The position numbers and the translations under genes are program-made. The notes below the pieces were generated by a model. It saw only the letters and a program-made list of their open reading frames with translations, was not told the origin of the DNA and ran no database searches. A stretch of DNA of 64,000 nt from contig NZ_CP039904.1 of NCBI RefSeq assembly GCF_005221385.1, forward strand, positions 186,001 to 250,000, written 5' to 3'. Positions 27,370 through 36,395 of the stretch are shown piece after piece. Each line of letters starts with the position of its first letter. Position 1 is the first letter of the stretch. The stretch is from Agrobacterium tumefaciens. Its GTDB lineage: Bacteria; Pseudomonadota; Alphaproteobacteria; Rhizobiales; Rhizobiaceae.

Positions 27370-28488
27370 ATGCCCGCCCCGGATTACGCATTGCTCCTCG
27401 ACCCGCCCGCTTTCCCGGCCGAACGTTACGCCATGCTGGCCGACCGGCTGGCGGCCCTGATGGGCACAAAAAACGACGTGCTGCTGATACAGGCGGAAGC
27501 CGTGCTGGCGCTGGAGGCGGCGGCGACAAGCCTTGCGCGGCCGGGGCTGAGGGCGCTCAACATCGTCACCAGCCCCTATGGCGCATGGTTCGGCGGCTGG
27601 CTGGAGCGCGGCGGCGCGACGGTGCGCAACCTGACGGCCAGCCCGGCAAAGCCGGTGACGCTGGCCGAGGTGGAACGGGCGCTGGATGAAGGGCCGGGTT
27701 TCGATCTTCTCGCCATCGTGCATGCGGAATCGGCAAGCGGCATTCTCAACCCCCTGCCCGCCATCGCCGCGCTCGCGCAGGCCAGAGGCGTTATCACCCT
27801 TGTCGATGCCGTCGCCTCGATTGGCGGCCATGCCTTCGAGGTCGACAGGCTGGGCATTGATATCGCTGTCATCGGGCCGCAGAAGGCGCTGGCTGGCCCG
27901 GCCGGCATATCGGCCATCTCGGTCAGCCCAGAAGCGTGGGAACTTCTTTCGCACGACAAGGCGCCCAGCAACTCCATGCTCTCGCTTCTCGACCAGAAAC
28001 AGCTCTGGCTGGATGCCGGCCGCGGCGCGCTGCCCGGAACGCCGGCGCCGCTGGAATTCTACGCGCTGGAGGCGGCGCTCGACAGGATTGAGGCGGAGGG
28101 TCTGCCAGCCGCCAATGAGCGCCACGAGCGGGCAGCGGCGGCCACCCGTCATGGCATCAGGGCACTCGGCATTCCCACTTGGGTGGAAGACGCGCACGCA
28201 TCAGCCCTCGTTTCCACGGCGATCCTGCCGGATACCGTCGAAGCCGGAGCGTTTCTCGCCGCCATATCCAAGGAGCATGGCGCGGATATTTCCGCCGGCG
28301 TCGGCCCCGGCGCGGAGCGGCTGATAAGGCTCAACCACACCGGCCGGCGCGCGCATCCGCAAGCGGTGAAAGCCAATATCGCAGCCGTCTCAAGCGCCCT
28401 GAAAAACCTCGGCCATGCCACCGATACCGATTCCGCACTGCAAGCGGCTGCAAAGAGCTATTCCGAGGCCGCTTCGAAAGAGGTTTGA
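27370..28488 (+). CDS. Class V aminotransferase (alanine-glyoxylate aminotransferase-like)
   Basis: A PLP-dependent enzyme of 372 residues in the cytosol. The cofactor lysine is K172 in VIGPQKALAGPAG, preceded by the ring-binding aspartate D146 in LVDAVASIGG, and HAESASGIL near 118 matches the serine-glyoxylate/alanine-glyoxylate group. It begins three bases after the DppF-like gene, so it belongs to the transporter operon and probably acts on the imported compound or its product. Substrate choices include alanine, serine, glyoxylate or 2-aminoethylphosphonate; nothing in the sequence chooses among them. Confidence 0.85.
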   Translation: MPAPDYALLLDPPAFPAERYAMLADRLAALMGTKNDVLLIQAEAVLALEAAATSLARPGLRALNIVTSPYGAWFGGWLERGGATVRNLTASPAKPVTLAEVERALDEGPGFDLLAIVHAESASGILNPLPAIAALAQARGVITLVDAVASIGGHAFEVDRLGIDIAVIGPQKALAGPAGISAISVSPEAWELLSHDKAPSNSMLSLLDQKQLWLDAGRGALPGTPAPLEFYALEAALDRIEAEGLPAANERHERAAAATRHGIRALGIPTWVEDAHASALVSTAILPDTVEAGAFLAAISKEHGADISAGVGPGAERLIRLNHTGRRAHPQAVKANIAAVSSALKNLGHATDTDSALQAAAKSYSEAASKEV

Positions 28489-28652
28489 CGGTACCGACAA
28501 ACATTCATTGCGTGAAATCCGGCACCGGTGGAACGTCAATCACGACATTGTTGTTAAAAATAGTAGACAAATTCCGTGGCCAATCTTGACGAAATCATGG
28601 CAACGCGCGAAACTTAACACACCGTTAACTCGCGTGAAGAAGGGAACTGGCC

Positions 28653-28841
28653 ATGGTAGCAGGGTTCAACATGCTCTCCTTTGACCTCTTTGGCATCGGC
28701 CGAAGAATGCCCGTCGTCAATGAGCGGGTGGAGACCGAGTTTCAGGACAAAACACCGCGCAGACCGGACGATGAACAGCATGATGACGACCGTGACCAGG
28801 AATATGAACTGTTCTTCTGGTCGCTTTATCCGGTGATCTAA
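28653..28841 (+). CDS. Small acidic hypothetical protein
   Basis: A 62-residue ORF starting at an ATG with AAGGGAACTGGCC upstream. The N-terminal third is mildly hydrophobic, the middle is strongly acidic and polar (EQHDDDRDQEYEL), and the end is FFWSLYPVI. No family is recognised. It stands alone between the aminotransferase and AraC genes, and only its ribosome-site spacing and skewed composition support coding. Confidence 0.4.
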   Translation: MVAGFNMLSFDLFGIGRRMPVVNERVETEFQDKTPRRPDDEQHDDDRDQEYELFFWSLYPVI

Positions 28842-28907
28842 ATCACCCGCAGTGGCTCGCTGGCATGAACCTTGCCAAGAACGGCAGGTTCATTCAATGA
28901 TTGCCAC

Positions 28908-29393
28908 ATGCCGTCTGGAAATGAAAAGAACTCTGCAAACAGAGACTTGTTGCTCCTGCGCCGCCTGCTGCGCGCCAGGGATCATATGGACGCGGCACCG
29001 CATGAGGCATGGCCCGTTTCACGCCTTGCAAAAGTCAGCGGTGCCTCGCAGGCGCATTTCGCAAGATCGTTTCGCGATGCCTTCGGCATACCCCCTCACC
29101 GCTATCTGCTGACCCGCCGGGTGGAGCGCGCCGTGGCGCTTTTGCGCGACACCGACTTTCCAGTCATCGACATCGCCTTGCAGACCGGCTGGAACAGCAT
29201 CGGCACATTTGGCCGCGTCTTCCGCGATGTAACCGGTGAGAACCCGAGCGAAGTGCGACGACAAATGCGGCTTTCGCCTGCCAATTTCGAGCAGGTTCCC
29301 CATTGCTTCGTCAGCGCCGCCCACCGCCCCCATCTCACAATCGCAGTTTCGGAGAAGCGCCGACAGGCGAAAGGCGCTACGCATGGTGAGTGA
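28908..29393 (+). CDS. AraC-family transcriptional regulator (DNA-binding domain only)
   Basis: A short 161-residue regulator comprising the two helix-turn-helix units of AraC proteins and little else. VSRLAKVSGASQAHFARSF lies near residue 40 and IDIALQTGWNSIGTFGRVF, the strongly conserved second unit, near 90. No ligand domain is present, as in SoxS/MarA-type proteins. I choose the ATG at 28908 over a TTG at 28872; ribosome sites are weak for both. It ends 14 bases before a VOC-domain gene, which is probably its target and operon partner. Confidence 0.85.
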   Translation: MPSGNEKNSANRDLLLLRRLLRARDHMDAAPHEAWPVSRLAKVSGASQAHFARSFRDAFGIPPHRYLLTRRVERAVALLRDTDFPVIDIALQTGWNSIGTFGRVFRDVTGENPSEVRRQMRLSPANFEQVPHCFVSAAHRPHLTIAVSEKRRQAKGATHGE

Positions 29394-29407
29394 AAGGGAG
29401 ATAGCTC

Positions 29408-29812
29408 ATGAAAAATGGTGTTCAAGTCGTCGGGCTTTACGTTCATGACCAGGACGAGGCGCTGCAATTTTATGTCGAAAAACTTGGATTTCGTGTGCAT
29501 ACGGACGCACGCAACGGCGATTATCGCTGGTTGACCGTGCAGCATCCGGACCAGCCGGATTTTCAGCTCGGCCTGTTTCGGCCGCAGACTCCGACCGTTG
29601 ACGAGGCGACGGCGCAGGATCTGAACGAAGCCGTGGCCAAGGGCGCCATGCCGCCTTTGGTTCTGGTGGTCGAGGATTGCCAGAAGGCCTTTAACGCCAT
29701 GCACAAACGCGGCGTCGAATTCACCCAGGAACCGATCACGCGTTACGGCTCGGTGGATGCGAGTTTCCGCGACCCTTCCGGCAATGGCTGGAAGCTCGTT
29801 CAGGCCCGTTGA
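29408..29812 (+). CDS. VOC-family (glyoxalase/bleomycin resistance fold) protein
   Basis: A 134-residue protein with the two-half beta-alpha-beta-beta-beta fold of vicinal-oxygen-chelate proteins. VGLYVHDQDEALQFYVEKLGF opens the first half and FRDPSGNGWKLVQ closes the second, the usual end of this family. The metal-ligand pattern is incomplete, so it may be a binding or resistance protein rather than a lyase. It has GGGAGATAGCTC upstream and is tightly linked to the AraC gene. Confidence 0.87.
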   Translation: MKNGVQVVGLYVHDQDEALQFYVEKLGFRVHTDARNGDYRWLTVQHPDQPDFQLGLFRPQTPTVDEATAQDLNEAVAKGAMPPLVLVVEDCQKAFNAMHKRGVEFTQEPITRYGSVDASFRDPSGNGWKLVQAR

Positions 29813-29862
29813 GGCAACCGTGTGTCACATTCCATCATGGATGCTTTTTCTTGGGGGCGACT

Positions 29863-30078
29863 TTGATCTTGCAAAAATGGATAAGGCAGAGCCATCGGTG
29901 GTTGGGCATTCTGCTGACCGTCACCATTCTGGCGAACTTCGCTTCGATGGCTTTCGGCCCGACACCACCGGTGATCGTTTATGCCCCGCTTCTTCCGCTG
30001 ACTTTGCTTGTCGCCAGCGGGCTCTACATGTTCTTCCTGCCTTATCTGGGAAAGCCACTCTCCCATTCGAAGGAGTAG
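29863..30078 (+). CDS. Small two-helix membrane protein
   Basis: About 71 residues with two hydrophobic segments: WLGILLTVTILANFASMAF and YAPLLPLTLLVASGLYMFF. The start is assigned to a TTG at 29863, with GGGGGCGAC just upstream; the frame is open from 29809 with less suitable codons. It follows the VOC gene by 50 bases and is followed by a strong terminator-like hairpin. Function unknown. Confidence 0.6.
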   Translation: MILQKWIRQSHRWLGILLTVTILANFASMAFGPTPPVIVYAPLLPLTLLVASGLYMFFLPYLGKPLSHSKE

Positions 30079-30169
30079 GCAGGCGGGCGACGAGGCGCTG
30101 TATGTCTCACACATCAGGAACATTACGGCGGTTTTGAAGAGCGACGCTTATCGAATGTCCGAAAATATT

Positions 30170-30205
30170 TCAGCCCCGGGGCGGCACCCCGGGGCTGATT
30201 TTTAG
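30170..30205. terminator. Strong bidirectional terminator hairpin
   Basis: TCAGCCCCGGGG at 30170-30181 pairs with CCCCGGGGCTGA at 30187-30198 around a five-base loop, followed on the plus strand by TTTTT. On the minus strand AAATATTTTC follows. It separates convergent genes and can serve both. Confidence 0.8.
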
Positions 30206-30243
30206 CTGTTTTTTAAAAGCGATCGGCCGAAACGGCCTTGCCT

Positions 30244-32055
30244 TTAGTGGTTGTCGCGCGGCAGGCCCTTGGTCTGGGCGATGCGCTGATACTTCACGGC
30301 CGGTTCCAGAACCGCGCCGGTTTCCATCTGGCTGACGATGCCGCGCTGGATTTCCTGCCATGGCGTCTGGTGGTCCGGGAACTTGTAACCGCCTTCGGCC
30401 GAAAGCGCCTCGTAACGCTTGGCCAGTTCTTCACCTGAAATCAGGATATCCGCCTTGCCGCGGCCCACATCGATGCGGACGCGGTCGCCGGTCTGCAGGA
30501 TGGCGAGACCGCCGCCGGCTGCTGCTTCCGGAGACGCATTGAGGATGGACGGGCTGCCCGACGTGCCGGACTGGCGGCCGTCACCGATGCAGGGCAGCGA
30601 ACTGACGCCTTGCTTCAGAAGATAATCCGGTGCGCGCATGTTCACCACTTCCGCTGCACCCGGATAACCGATCGGGCCTGCACCGCGCATGAACAGGACG
30701 GTGTTGGCGTCGATGCCGAGCGACGGATCGTCGATGCGGTGATGGTAATCTTCCGGACCGTCGAACACCACGGCACGGCCTTCAAAGGCTTCCGGATCGT
30801 TCGGGTTGGAAAGGTAGCGGCCACGGAATTCTTCCGAGATCACGCTCGTCTTCATGATGGCGGAGGAGAACAGATTGCCGCGCAGAACGCGGAAGCCGGC
30901 ACGCTCCTTGAGCGGCTGCTCATAGGGGCGGATGACCTTTTCGTCTTCGATGATCGCGCCACGGCAATTGTCGCCGATGGTCTTGCCGTTGACGGTCATG
31001 GCATCTTCCATGATCAGCCCCTGGGTCATCAGCTGGTTGACGACTGCGGGAACGCCACCGGCATGGTAATAATCCTCGCCGAGATATTCACCGGCCGGCT
31101 GCAGGTTGACGAGCAGCGGCACGTCTTCGCCATAGGTCTGCCAGTCATCGACCGTCAGCTCGACACCGACGTGGCGGGCAAGGCCGTTCAGATGGATCGG
31201 CGCATTGGTGGAGCCGCCGATGGCCGAATTGACGCGGATGGCGTTGATGAAGGCGTCCTTGGTCATGATATCGGAAGGCTTGAGGTCTTCCTTGACCATT
31301 TCGACGATACGCAGGCCGGTGAGGTAGGAGACTTCCTGACGGTCACGGTAAGGCGCCGGAATGGCGGCGGAGCCCGGAAGCTGCATGCCGAGCGCTTCGG
31401 CCAGCGAGTTCATGGTCGTTGCCGTGCCCATGGTGTTGCAATAACCGGTGGACGGCGCCGACGAGGCGACGAGCTTGACGAAGCCCTGATAGTCGATCTC
31501 GCCCTTGGCCAGCAGTTCGCGCGCCTTCCAGACGATGGTGCCTGAGCCGGTGCGTTCGCCACGGAACCAGCCGTTCAGCATGGGACCGACGGAAAGGGCG
31601 ATGGCCGGAATGTTGACGGTGGCCGCCGCCATAAGACAGGCAGGCGTGGTCTTGTCACAGCCGATGGTCAGAACGACGCCATCGAGCGGATAGCCATAAA
31701 GCACTTCCACGAGGCCGAGATAGGCAAGGTTACGGTCAAGGCCGGCGGTCGGGCGCTTGCCTGTTTCCTGGATCGGATGGACCGGAAATTCAATCGCGAT
31801 GCCGCCGGCTTCGCGGATGCCTTCGCGCAGGCGGTTTGCCAGTTCCAGATGGTGACGGTTGCACGGCGAAAGATCCGAACCGGTCTGGGCAATGCCGATG
31901 ATCGGGCGGTCGGACTGAAGCTCGGCCTGGCTCAGACCAAAATTCATGTAACGCTCGAGATAAAGTGCCGTCATATCCGCATTGGCGGGGTTGTCGAACC
32001 ACGCGCGCGAACGAAGCTTGCCTTGGGTTGCAGGCAGATTGTCGGATTTGGTCAT
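30244..32055 (-). CDS. IlvD/Edd-family sugar-acid dehydratase (pentonate dehydratase type)
   Basis: An iron-sulfur dehydratase of 603 residues. The three cluster/active-site cysteines are visible in [27 protein letters not shown] and [15 protein letters not shown], and the C-terminal half has [25 protein letters not shown]. Length and these motifs place it with L-arabinonate/D-xylonate/D-galactonate dehydratases of Rhizobium and Caulobacter rather than with biosynthetic IlvD. It would convert an aldonate to its 2-keto-3-deoxy form in an oxidative sugar pathway. It is divergent from ytfQ, separated by about 520 bases, and probably under the same regulator. Confidence 0.85.
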   Translation of the reverse strand: MTKSDNLPATQGKLRSRAWFDNPANADMTALYLERYMNFGLSQAELQSDRPIIGIAQTGSDLSPCNRHHLELANRLREGIREAGGIAIEFPVHPIQETGKRPTAGLDRNLAYLGLVEVLYGYPLDGVVLTIGCDKTTPACLMAAATVNIPAIALSVGPMLNGWFRGERTGSGTIVWKARELLAKGEIDYQGFVKLVASSAPSTGYCNTMGTATTMNSLAEALGMQLPGSAAIPAPYRDRQEVSYLTGLRIVEMVKEDLKPSDIMTKDAFINAIRVNSAIGGSTNAPIHLNGLARHVGVELTVDDWQTYGEDVPLLVNLQPAGEYLGEDYYHAGGVPAVVNQLMTQGLIMEDAMTVNGKTIGDNCRGAIIEDEKVIRPYEQPLKERAGFRVLRGNLFSSAIMKTSVISEEFRGRYLSNPNDPEAFEGRAVVFDGPEDYHHRIDDPSLGIDANTVLFMRGAGPIGYPGAAEVVNMRAPDYLLKQGVSSLPCIGDGRQSGTSGSPSILNASPEAAAGGGLAILQTGDRVRIDVGRGKADILISGEELAKRYEALSAEGGYKFPDHQTPWQEIQRGIVSQMETGAVLEPAVKYQRIAQTKGLPRDNH

Positions 32056-32333
32056 GATGCAGGTCTCCAGCCGGAAGTGGCCAACGGTAAAATATTACGA
32101 AATGCGACAAGCTTATGTTGTGCGCAAGGAAAATGGAATCAGCTTTCGGAGATCACGCATAACCGACAGAGCCGGTCCAGACGAGTGGATCGGCACCGTT
32201 CTTCGGCTTTAGCCGAATATTTTTCGGTGCTTACGATGATACCGGCTATGTGCAACGGTCTCTCCCTCCCTGCCCTGGCGGATAGCGACTGGCCTTGGGC
32301 GCCACGCTCCGTTTCAAGCTGATCTATTTATTT

Positions 32334-32528
32334 GTATTACTATTAGATGTCATCTTGGCCTGTCAAGGCGGATTGGGCGCCATTTCGAATGCATTTTCGA
32401 AGCGAAAAAAGATGAGTAAAACACGCATAAATCTTTGATTCATTGGAATTTAAGGTGAAATTTCGTTCCAGCTGACATCAAGCAAATTTCGAAAGCGCTA
32501 AAAAACCACTTTTCAAGAGTATTACTAT
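32334..32528. promoter_or_regulatory. Divergent promoter region with two GTATTACTAT copies
   Basis: The 521-base gap between the dehydratase and ytfQ holds two copies of GTATTACTAT, at 32334-32343 and 32519-32528; the second is part of an interrupted inverted repeat with CATAGTATC downstream. They are AT-rich islands in GC-rich DNA and suit a GntR/FadR-family operator. The GntR gene at 37391-38125 is the obvious candidate. No ORF in the gap is convincing. Confidence 0.45.
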
Positions 32529-32576
32529 ATGCTCATAGTATCGCCGTCACGCTGACATCATCTCTGGGAGGATAAG

Positions 32577-33536
32577 ATGAGAAAAGCTCTTGCGGCATTC
32601 ACTGTCGCCGTTTCCGCATGCCTTGCATCCAGTGTTTCCGCACAATCGCTTACCGTCGGTTTCTCGCAGATCGGCTCGGAATCCGGATGGCGCGCGGCTG
32701 AAACCACAGTCACCAAACAGCAGGCCGAAAAGCGCGGCGTCACGCTGAAATTCGCCGACGCACAGCAGAAGCAGGAAAACCAGATCAAGGCGGTGCGCGG
32801 CTTTATCGCGCAGGGTGTCGATGCAATCCTGATCGCGCCCGTTGTCGCCACCGGCTGGGACGCGGTGCTGAAGGAAGCCAAGGAAGAAAAAATCCCCGTC
32901 ATCCTGCTCGACCGCCAGATCGAGGCGCCTGATGATCTTTACCTGACCGCCGTGACCTCCGATCAGGTGCACGAAGGCAAGGTTGCCGGCGACTGGCTGG
33001 TCAAGGATGTCGGCTCCAAGGATTGCAAGGTGGTGGAATTGCAGGGCACGACCGGCTCTTCGCCCGCCATCAACCGCAAGAAGGGTTTCGAGCAGGCCAT
33101 CGAATCCCACAAGAACATCAAGATCGTGCGCTCGCAGACGGGTGACTTCACCCGCACCAAGGGCAAGGAAGTGATGGAAAGCTTCATCAAGGCCGAAGGC
33201 GGTGGCAAGGATATCTGTGCCGTCTACGCCCATAATGACGACATGGCCGTCGGCGCCATCCAGGCGATCAAGGAAGCCGGCCTGAAGCCCGGAACCGACA
33301 TCAAGATCGTCTCCATCGACGCCGTGCCTGACATCTTCAAGGCCATGGCGGATGGCGAGGCCAATGCGACGGTGGAACTGACGCCGGACATGGCAGGTCC
33401 TGCCTTCGACGCGCTTGAAGCCTATCTGAAGGACAAGAAGGCGCCTGCGAAGTGGATCCAGACGGAATCCAAGCTTTATACGGCGTCCGATGACCCGATG
33501 AAGGTTTACGAGGCGAAGAAGGGCCTGGGGTACTGA
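32577..33536 (+). CDS. ytfQ: Galactofuranose-type ABC transporter substrate-binding protein
   Basis: A periplasmic binding protein of 319 residues. The signal peptide covers about residues 1-22 (ending SVSAQ), followed by LTVGFSQIGSESGWRAAET, nearly identical to E. coli YtfQ, which binds furanose forms of galactose. Further matches are QKQENQIKAVRGFIAQGVD, IAPVVATGW, RSQTGDFTRTKGKEVMESF and VYAHNDDMAVGAIQAI. The ATG at 32577 has GGGAGGATAAG upstream. It is first in the operon ytfQ-ytfR-ytfT-yjfF-gntR, separated from ytfR by a family C repeat. Confidence 0.93.
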   Translation: MRKALAAFTVAVSACLASSVSAQSLTVGFSQIGSESGWRAAETTVTKQQAEKRGVTLKFADAQQKQENQIKAVRGFIAQGVDAILIAPVVATGWDAVLKEAKEEKIPVILLDRQIEAPDDLYLTAVTSDQVHEGKVAGDWLVKDVGSKDCKVVELQGTTGSSPAINRKKGFEQAIESHKNIKIVRSQTGDFTRTKGKEVMESFIKAEGGGKDICAVYAHNDDMAVGAIQAIKEAGLKPGTDIKIVSIDAVPDIFKAMADGEANATVELTPDMAGPAFDALEAYLKDKKAPAKWIQTESKLYTASDDPMKVYEAKKGLGY

Positions 33537-33628
33537 GCCATGTCTTCGGAGGGAGCGGCGCATGGTTTGCGCCGTTTCCGCCCAGGCTGCAGAACGATCA
33601 CATATGAAGCGAGCGGATGAGACTTGCT

Positions 33629-33748
33629 TCTTCTCCCCGCCGGGGAGAAGTCCGCGGCAGCGGGATGAGGGGGCAAGCTCTCCGAAATCCGGCAACGTTG
33701 CCCCCTCATCCGACCCTTCGGGCCACCTTCTCCCCGACGGGGAGAAGA
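33629..33748. repeat. Intergenic palindromic repeat, family C copy 2
   Basis: Left end CTTCTCCCCGCCGGGGAGAA, right end CTTCTCCCCGACGGGGAGAA, with GCGGGATGAGGGGGCAAG and CCCCCTCATCCGACCC as inner mirrored parts. It is inserted between ytfQ and ytfR and could form an mRNA hairpin that favours expression of the binding protein. Confidence 0.75.
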
Positions 33749-33828
33749 AACAGGCGGCATCCGCTCACTCCATCTGGGATCACTCTGCGCTTTTAAGCGC
33801 CAGACCCATATCCATACGGAATTAACTC

Positions 33829-35352
33829 ATGCCCGAAACCGCCTCTCTTCTGGAAGCACGCGCCATCGGCAAATCCTTTCTCGGGATCACGGCGCTTGAT
33901 GGCGTCGATTTTTCGCTCGGGCGCGGTGAAATCCACGCGCTGCTCGGCGAAAACGGCGCGGGCAAATCGACGCTGATCAAGATCCTGACCGGGGTTTACC
34001 ACCGCGACAGCGGTTCGATCTTTCTGGAGGGCGCAGAGATTTCACCCGCCAATGTCGGCGAGGCGCAGGCGCTTGGGATCGGCACGGTCTATCAGGAAGT
34101 GAACCTTCTCGAAAACCTGACGGTTGCCGAAAACCTGTTTCTCGGCCGCCAGCCGCGCCGTTTCGGGCTGATCGACCGCAGCGAGATGCAGAAAAAATCG
34201 CAGGCGCTGCTTGCCCAATACGGGCTTTCGATTGACGTCAGCGCGCTTCTCTCCAGCTATTCCGTCGCCATCCGCCAGATCATCGCCATTGCCCGCGCCG
34301 TCGATCTTTCCGGCAAGGTGCTGGTGCTGGACGAACCCACCGCCAGCCTTGATGCCCATGAAGTCGAGATGCTGTTCGGCGTCTTGAGAAACCTGCGCGC
34401 ACGCGGCATCGGCATCGTCATCATCACCCACTTCCTCAATCAGGTCTATGATATCGCCGACCGGGTGACGGTGCTGCGCAACGGCCGCCTTGTCGGCACC
34501 CGCGACATTGGCAGCCTGCCGAGATCCGAACTGATCTCGATGATGCTCGGCCGCGAGCTTCAGCACATCACCCATGAACATCAGGCGACCGAAGATACGG
34601 TTGCCGAGGGCGAGCCGCCGATCCGTTTCGAAGGTTACGGCAAACGCGGCAGCATCGCCCCCTTCGATCTCGGCATCCGCCCCGGCGAAATCGTCGGTGT
34701 TGCCGGGTTGCTCGGTTCGGGCCGAACGGAAACAGCCTTCCTGCTGTTCGGCATCGACCGGCCGGATACCGGAAAGGCTGTCATCGACGGCCAGACGGTG
34801 GCGATTTCTTCGCCGGAGGCCGCCATCACCGCCGGGTTCGGTTTCTGTCCAGAAGAGCGCAAGACTGACGGCATCATCGGCGACTTTTCCGTCACCGACA
34901 ATATCGCGCTGGCGCTTCAGGCCCGTCAGGGCTGGGCGCGGCCGATCTCACGTCGGCAGAAAGCCGAACTGGCCGAAAGCTTTATCAAGTCGCTCGATAT
35001 CCGCCCCGCCGATCCCGACCGGCCGATCAAATTCCTGTCCGGCGGCAACCAGCAGAAGGCCATTCTGGCACGCTGGCTCGCCACCCATCCCCGGCTGCTG
35101 ATCCTCGATGAGCCGACACGCGGCATCGATATCGGCGCGCATGCGGAAATTCTGAAAATGATCGAAAAACTCTGCAGCGAAGGCATGTCGCTGGTCGTCA
35201 TCTCCTCCGAACTGGAGGAACTCACCGCCGTCGCGCACCGTGTCGTCGTGCTGTCCGACCGCCGCCATGTCAGCGAGTTGAAGGGCGGCGAAGTGACCGC
35301 AGATAACATCATGCGGGCGATTGCCGATGCGGCAAAAACGGAGGCGGCATGA
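33829..35352 (+). CDS. ytfR: Galactofuranose-type ABC transporter ATP-binding protein
   Basis: A two-domain CUT2 ATPase of 507 residues. The first domain has LLGENGAGKST near residue 40 and VLVLDEPTASLD near 165. The second has the usual degenerate Walker A GLLGSGRTETAF, then LSGGNQQKAILARW near 405 and LLILDEPTRGID. It overlaps ytfT by ATGA. It lies 292 bases after ytfQ because of the intervening repeat; the ribosome site is not obvious (ATTAACTC), so the exact start is less certain than for its neighbours. Confidence 0.92.
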   Translation: MPETASLLEARAIGKSFLGITALDGVDFSLGRGEIHALLGENGAGKSTLIKILTGVYHRDSGSIFLEGAEISPANVGEAQALGIGTVYQEVNLLENLTVAENLFLGRQPRRFGLIDRSEMQKKSQALLAQYGLSIDVSALLSSYSVAIRQIIAIARAVDLSGKVLVLDEPTASLDAHEVEMLFGVLRNLRARGIGIVIITHFLNQVYDIADRVTVLRNGRLVGTRDIGSLPRSELISMMLGRELQHITHEHQATEDTVAEGEPPIRFEGYGKRGSIAPFDLGIRPGEIVGVAGLLGSGRTETAFLLFGIDRPDTGKAVIDGQTVAISSPEAAITAGFGFCPEERKTDGIIGDFSVTDNIALALQARQGWARPISRRQKAELAESFIKSLDIRPADPDRPIKFLSGGNQQKAILARWLATHPRLLILDEPTRGIDIGAHAEILKMIEKLCSEGMSLVVISSELEELTAVAHRVVVLSDRRHVSELKGGEVTADNIMRAIADAAKTEAA

Positions 35353-36395
35353 TGGCAGCAGTGACACGACGCCTGAAAAGGCTTGCTCCGCAGCTTGCCG
35401 CGCTCTTCATCATTCTGGCAGCGATTACAATCCTTTCGCCGGGTTTCCTGCATGTCTCGTTCCAGAACGGCAGGCTCTATGGCAGTCTAGTGGATATTCT
35501 GGTGCGCGCCGCACCGGTTGCGCTTTTGACCATTGGCATGACGCTGGTCATCGCCACCAAGGGCATCGATCTGTCCATCGGCGCTGTCATCGCCATCTGC
35601 GGCGCGGTCGCGGCCACGCTCATCAGCAATGGCCATTCCATCCCTTCTGTCATCGTCATCTCGCTTGCGGTCGGCATTGCCTGCGGGTTGTGGAACGGCG
35701 TGCTTGTCGCCCTTCTCGACATACAGCCGATCATCGCCACGCTGATCCTGATGGTGGCGGGGCGCGGCATCGCCCAGCTCATCACCGAAGGCGTCATTCT
35801 CACCTTCAACAATGACGGTTTTTCCGCCATCGGCTCCGGCTCATTCGCAGGCATTCCGCTGCCCGTCATCATCTGGGTGGCGGCGGCGCTCGTCATCGGC
35901 CTTCTGGTGCGCAAGAGCGCGCTGGGCTTCCTCATCGAAGCGACCGGCATCAATCGTCGCGCGGCAGCGCTTGCCGGGGTACGGGCCCGCTTCCTCCTGT
36001 TTTTCGTCTATGCGGTTTCCGGTCTCTGCGCCGCCATCGCCGGCATGATCGTCACCGCCGATATTCGCGGTGCGGATGCCAATAATGCCGGGCTGTGGCT
36101 GGAGCTGGACGCGATCCTTGCGGTGGTCATCGGCGGCACATCGCTGAATGGCGGGCGCTTCTCCATCACCGCCTCGCTGATCGGCGCGCTCATCATCCAG
36201 ACCATCAATACCGGCATTCTCGTCTCGGGCTTTCCGCCGGAATTCAACCTCATCATCAAGGCGGGCATCATCATGGTGGTGCTGACGCTGCAATCGCCGG
36301 CGATCATGGCCGTCCTCGGTTTCGTGAAAGCGCCGAAGCCGCACGTCAAACCGGCGGCCACCAATGGCATGACCAAGGAAGGAACCGCGCGATGA
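35349..36395 (+). CDS. ytfT: Galactofuranose-type ABC transporter permease
   Basis: An inner-membrane permease of 348 residues with about nine hydrophobic segments and the signatures VIATKGIDLSIGAVIAI near residue 75 and VVIGGTSLNGGRFS near 255. It is coupled by four-base overlaps to ytfR before it and yjfF after it. With YjfF it should form the heterodimeric channel of the transporter. Confidence 0.92.
   Translation: MMAAVTRRLKRLAPQLAALFIILAAITILSPGFLHVSFQNGRLYGSLVDILVRAAPVALLTIGMTLVIATKGIDLSIGAVIAICGAVAATLISNGHSIPSVIVISLAVGIACGLWNGVLVALLDIQPIIATLILMVAGRGIAQLITEGVILTFNNDGFSAIGSGSFAGIPLPVIIWVAAALVIGLLVRKSALGFLIEATGINRRAAALAGVRARFLLFFVYAVSGLCAAIAGMIVTADIRGADANNAGLWLELDAILAVVIGGTSLNGGRFSITASLIGALIIQTINTGILVSGFPPEFNLIIKAGIIMVVLTLQSPAIMAVLGFVKAPKPHVKPAATNGMTKEGTAR

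Noticed and set aside
29757..30137. Alternative 126-codon ORF overlapping the small membrane protein gene
   Set aside because: It begins inside the VOC gene in another frame and has no hydrophobic or domain signal, whereas the overlapping frame encodes two clear membrane helices.
36095..36391. N-terminal extension of yjfF by 99 codons
   Set aside because: This part overlaps ytfT out of frame; the ATGA overlap start at 36392 gives the normal permease N-terminus.
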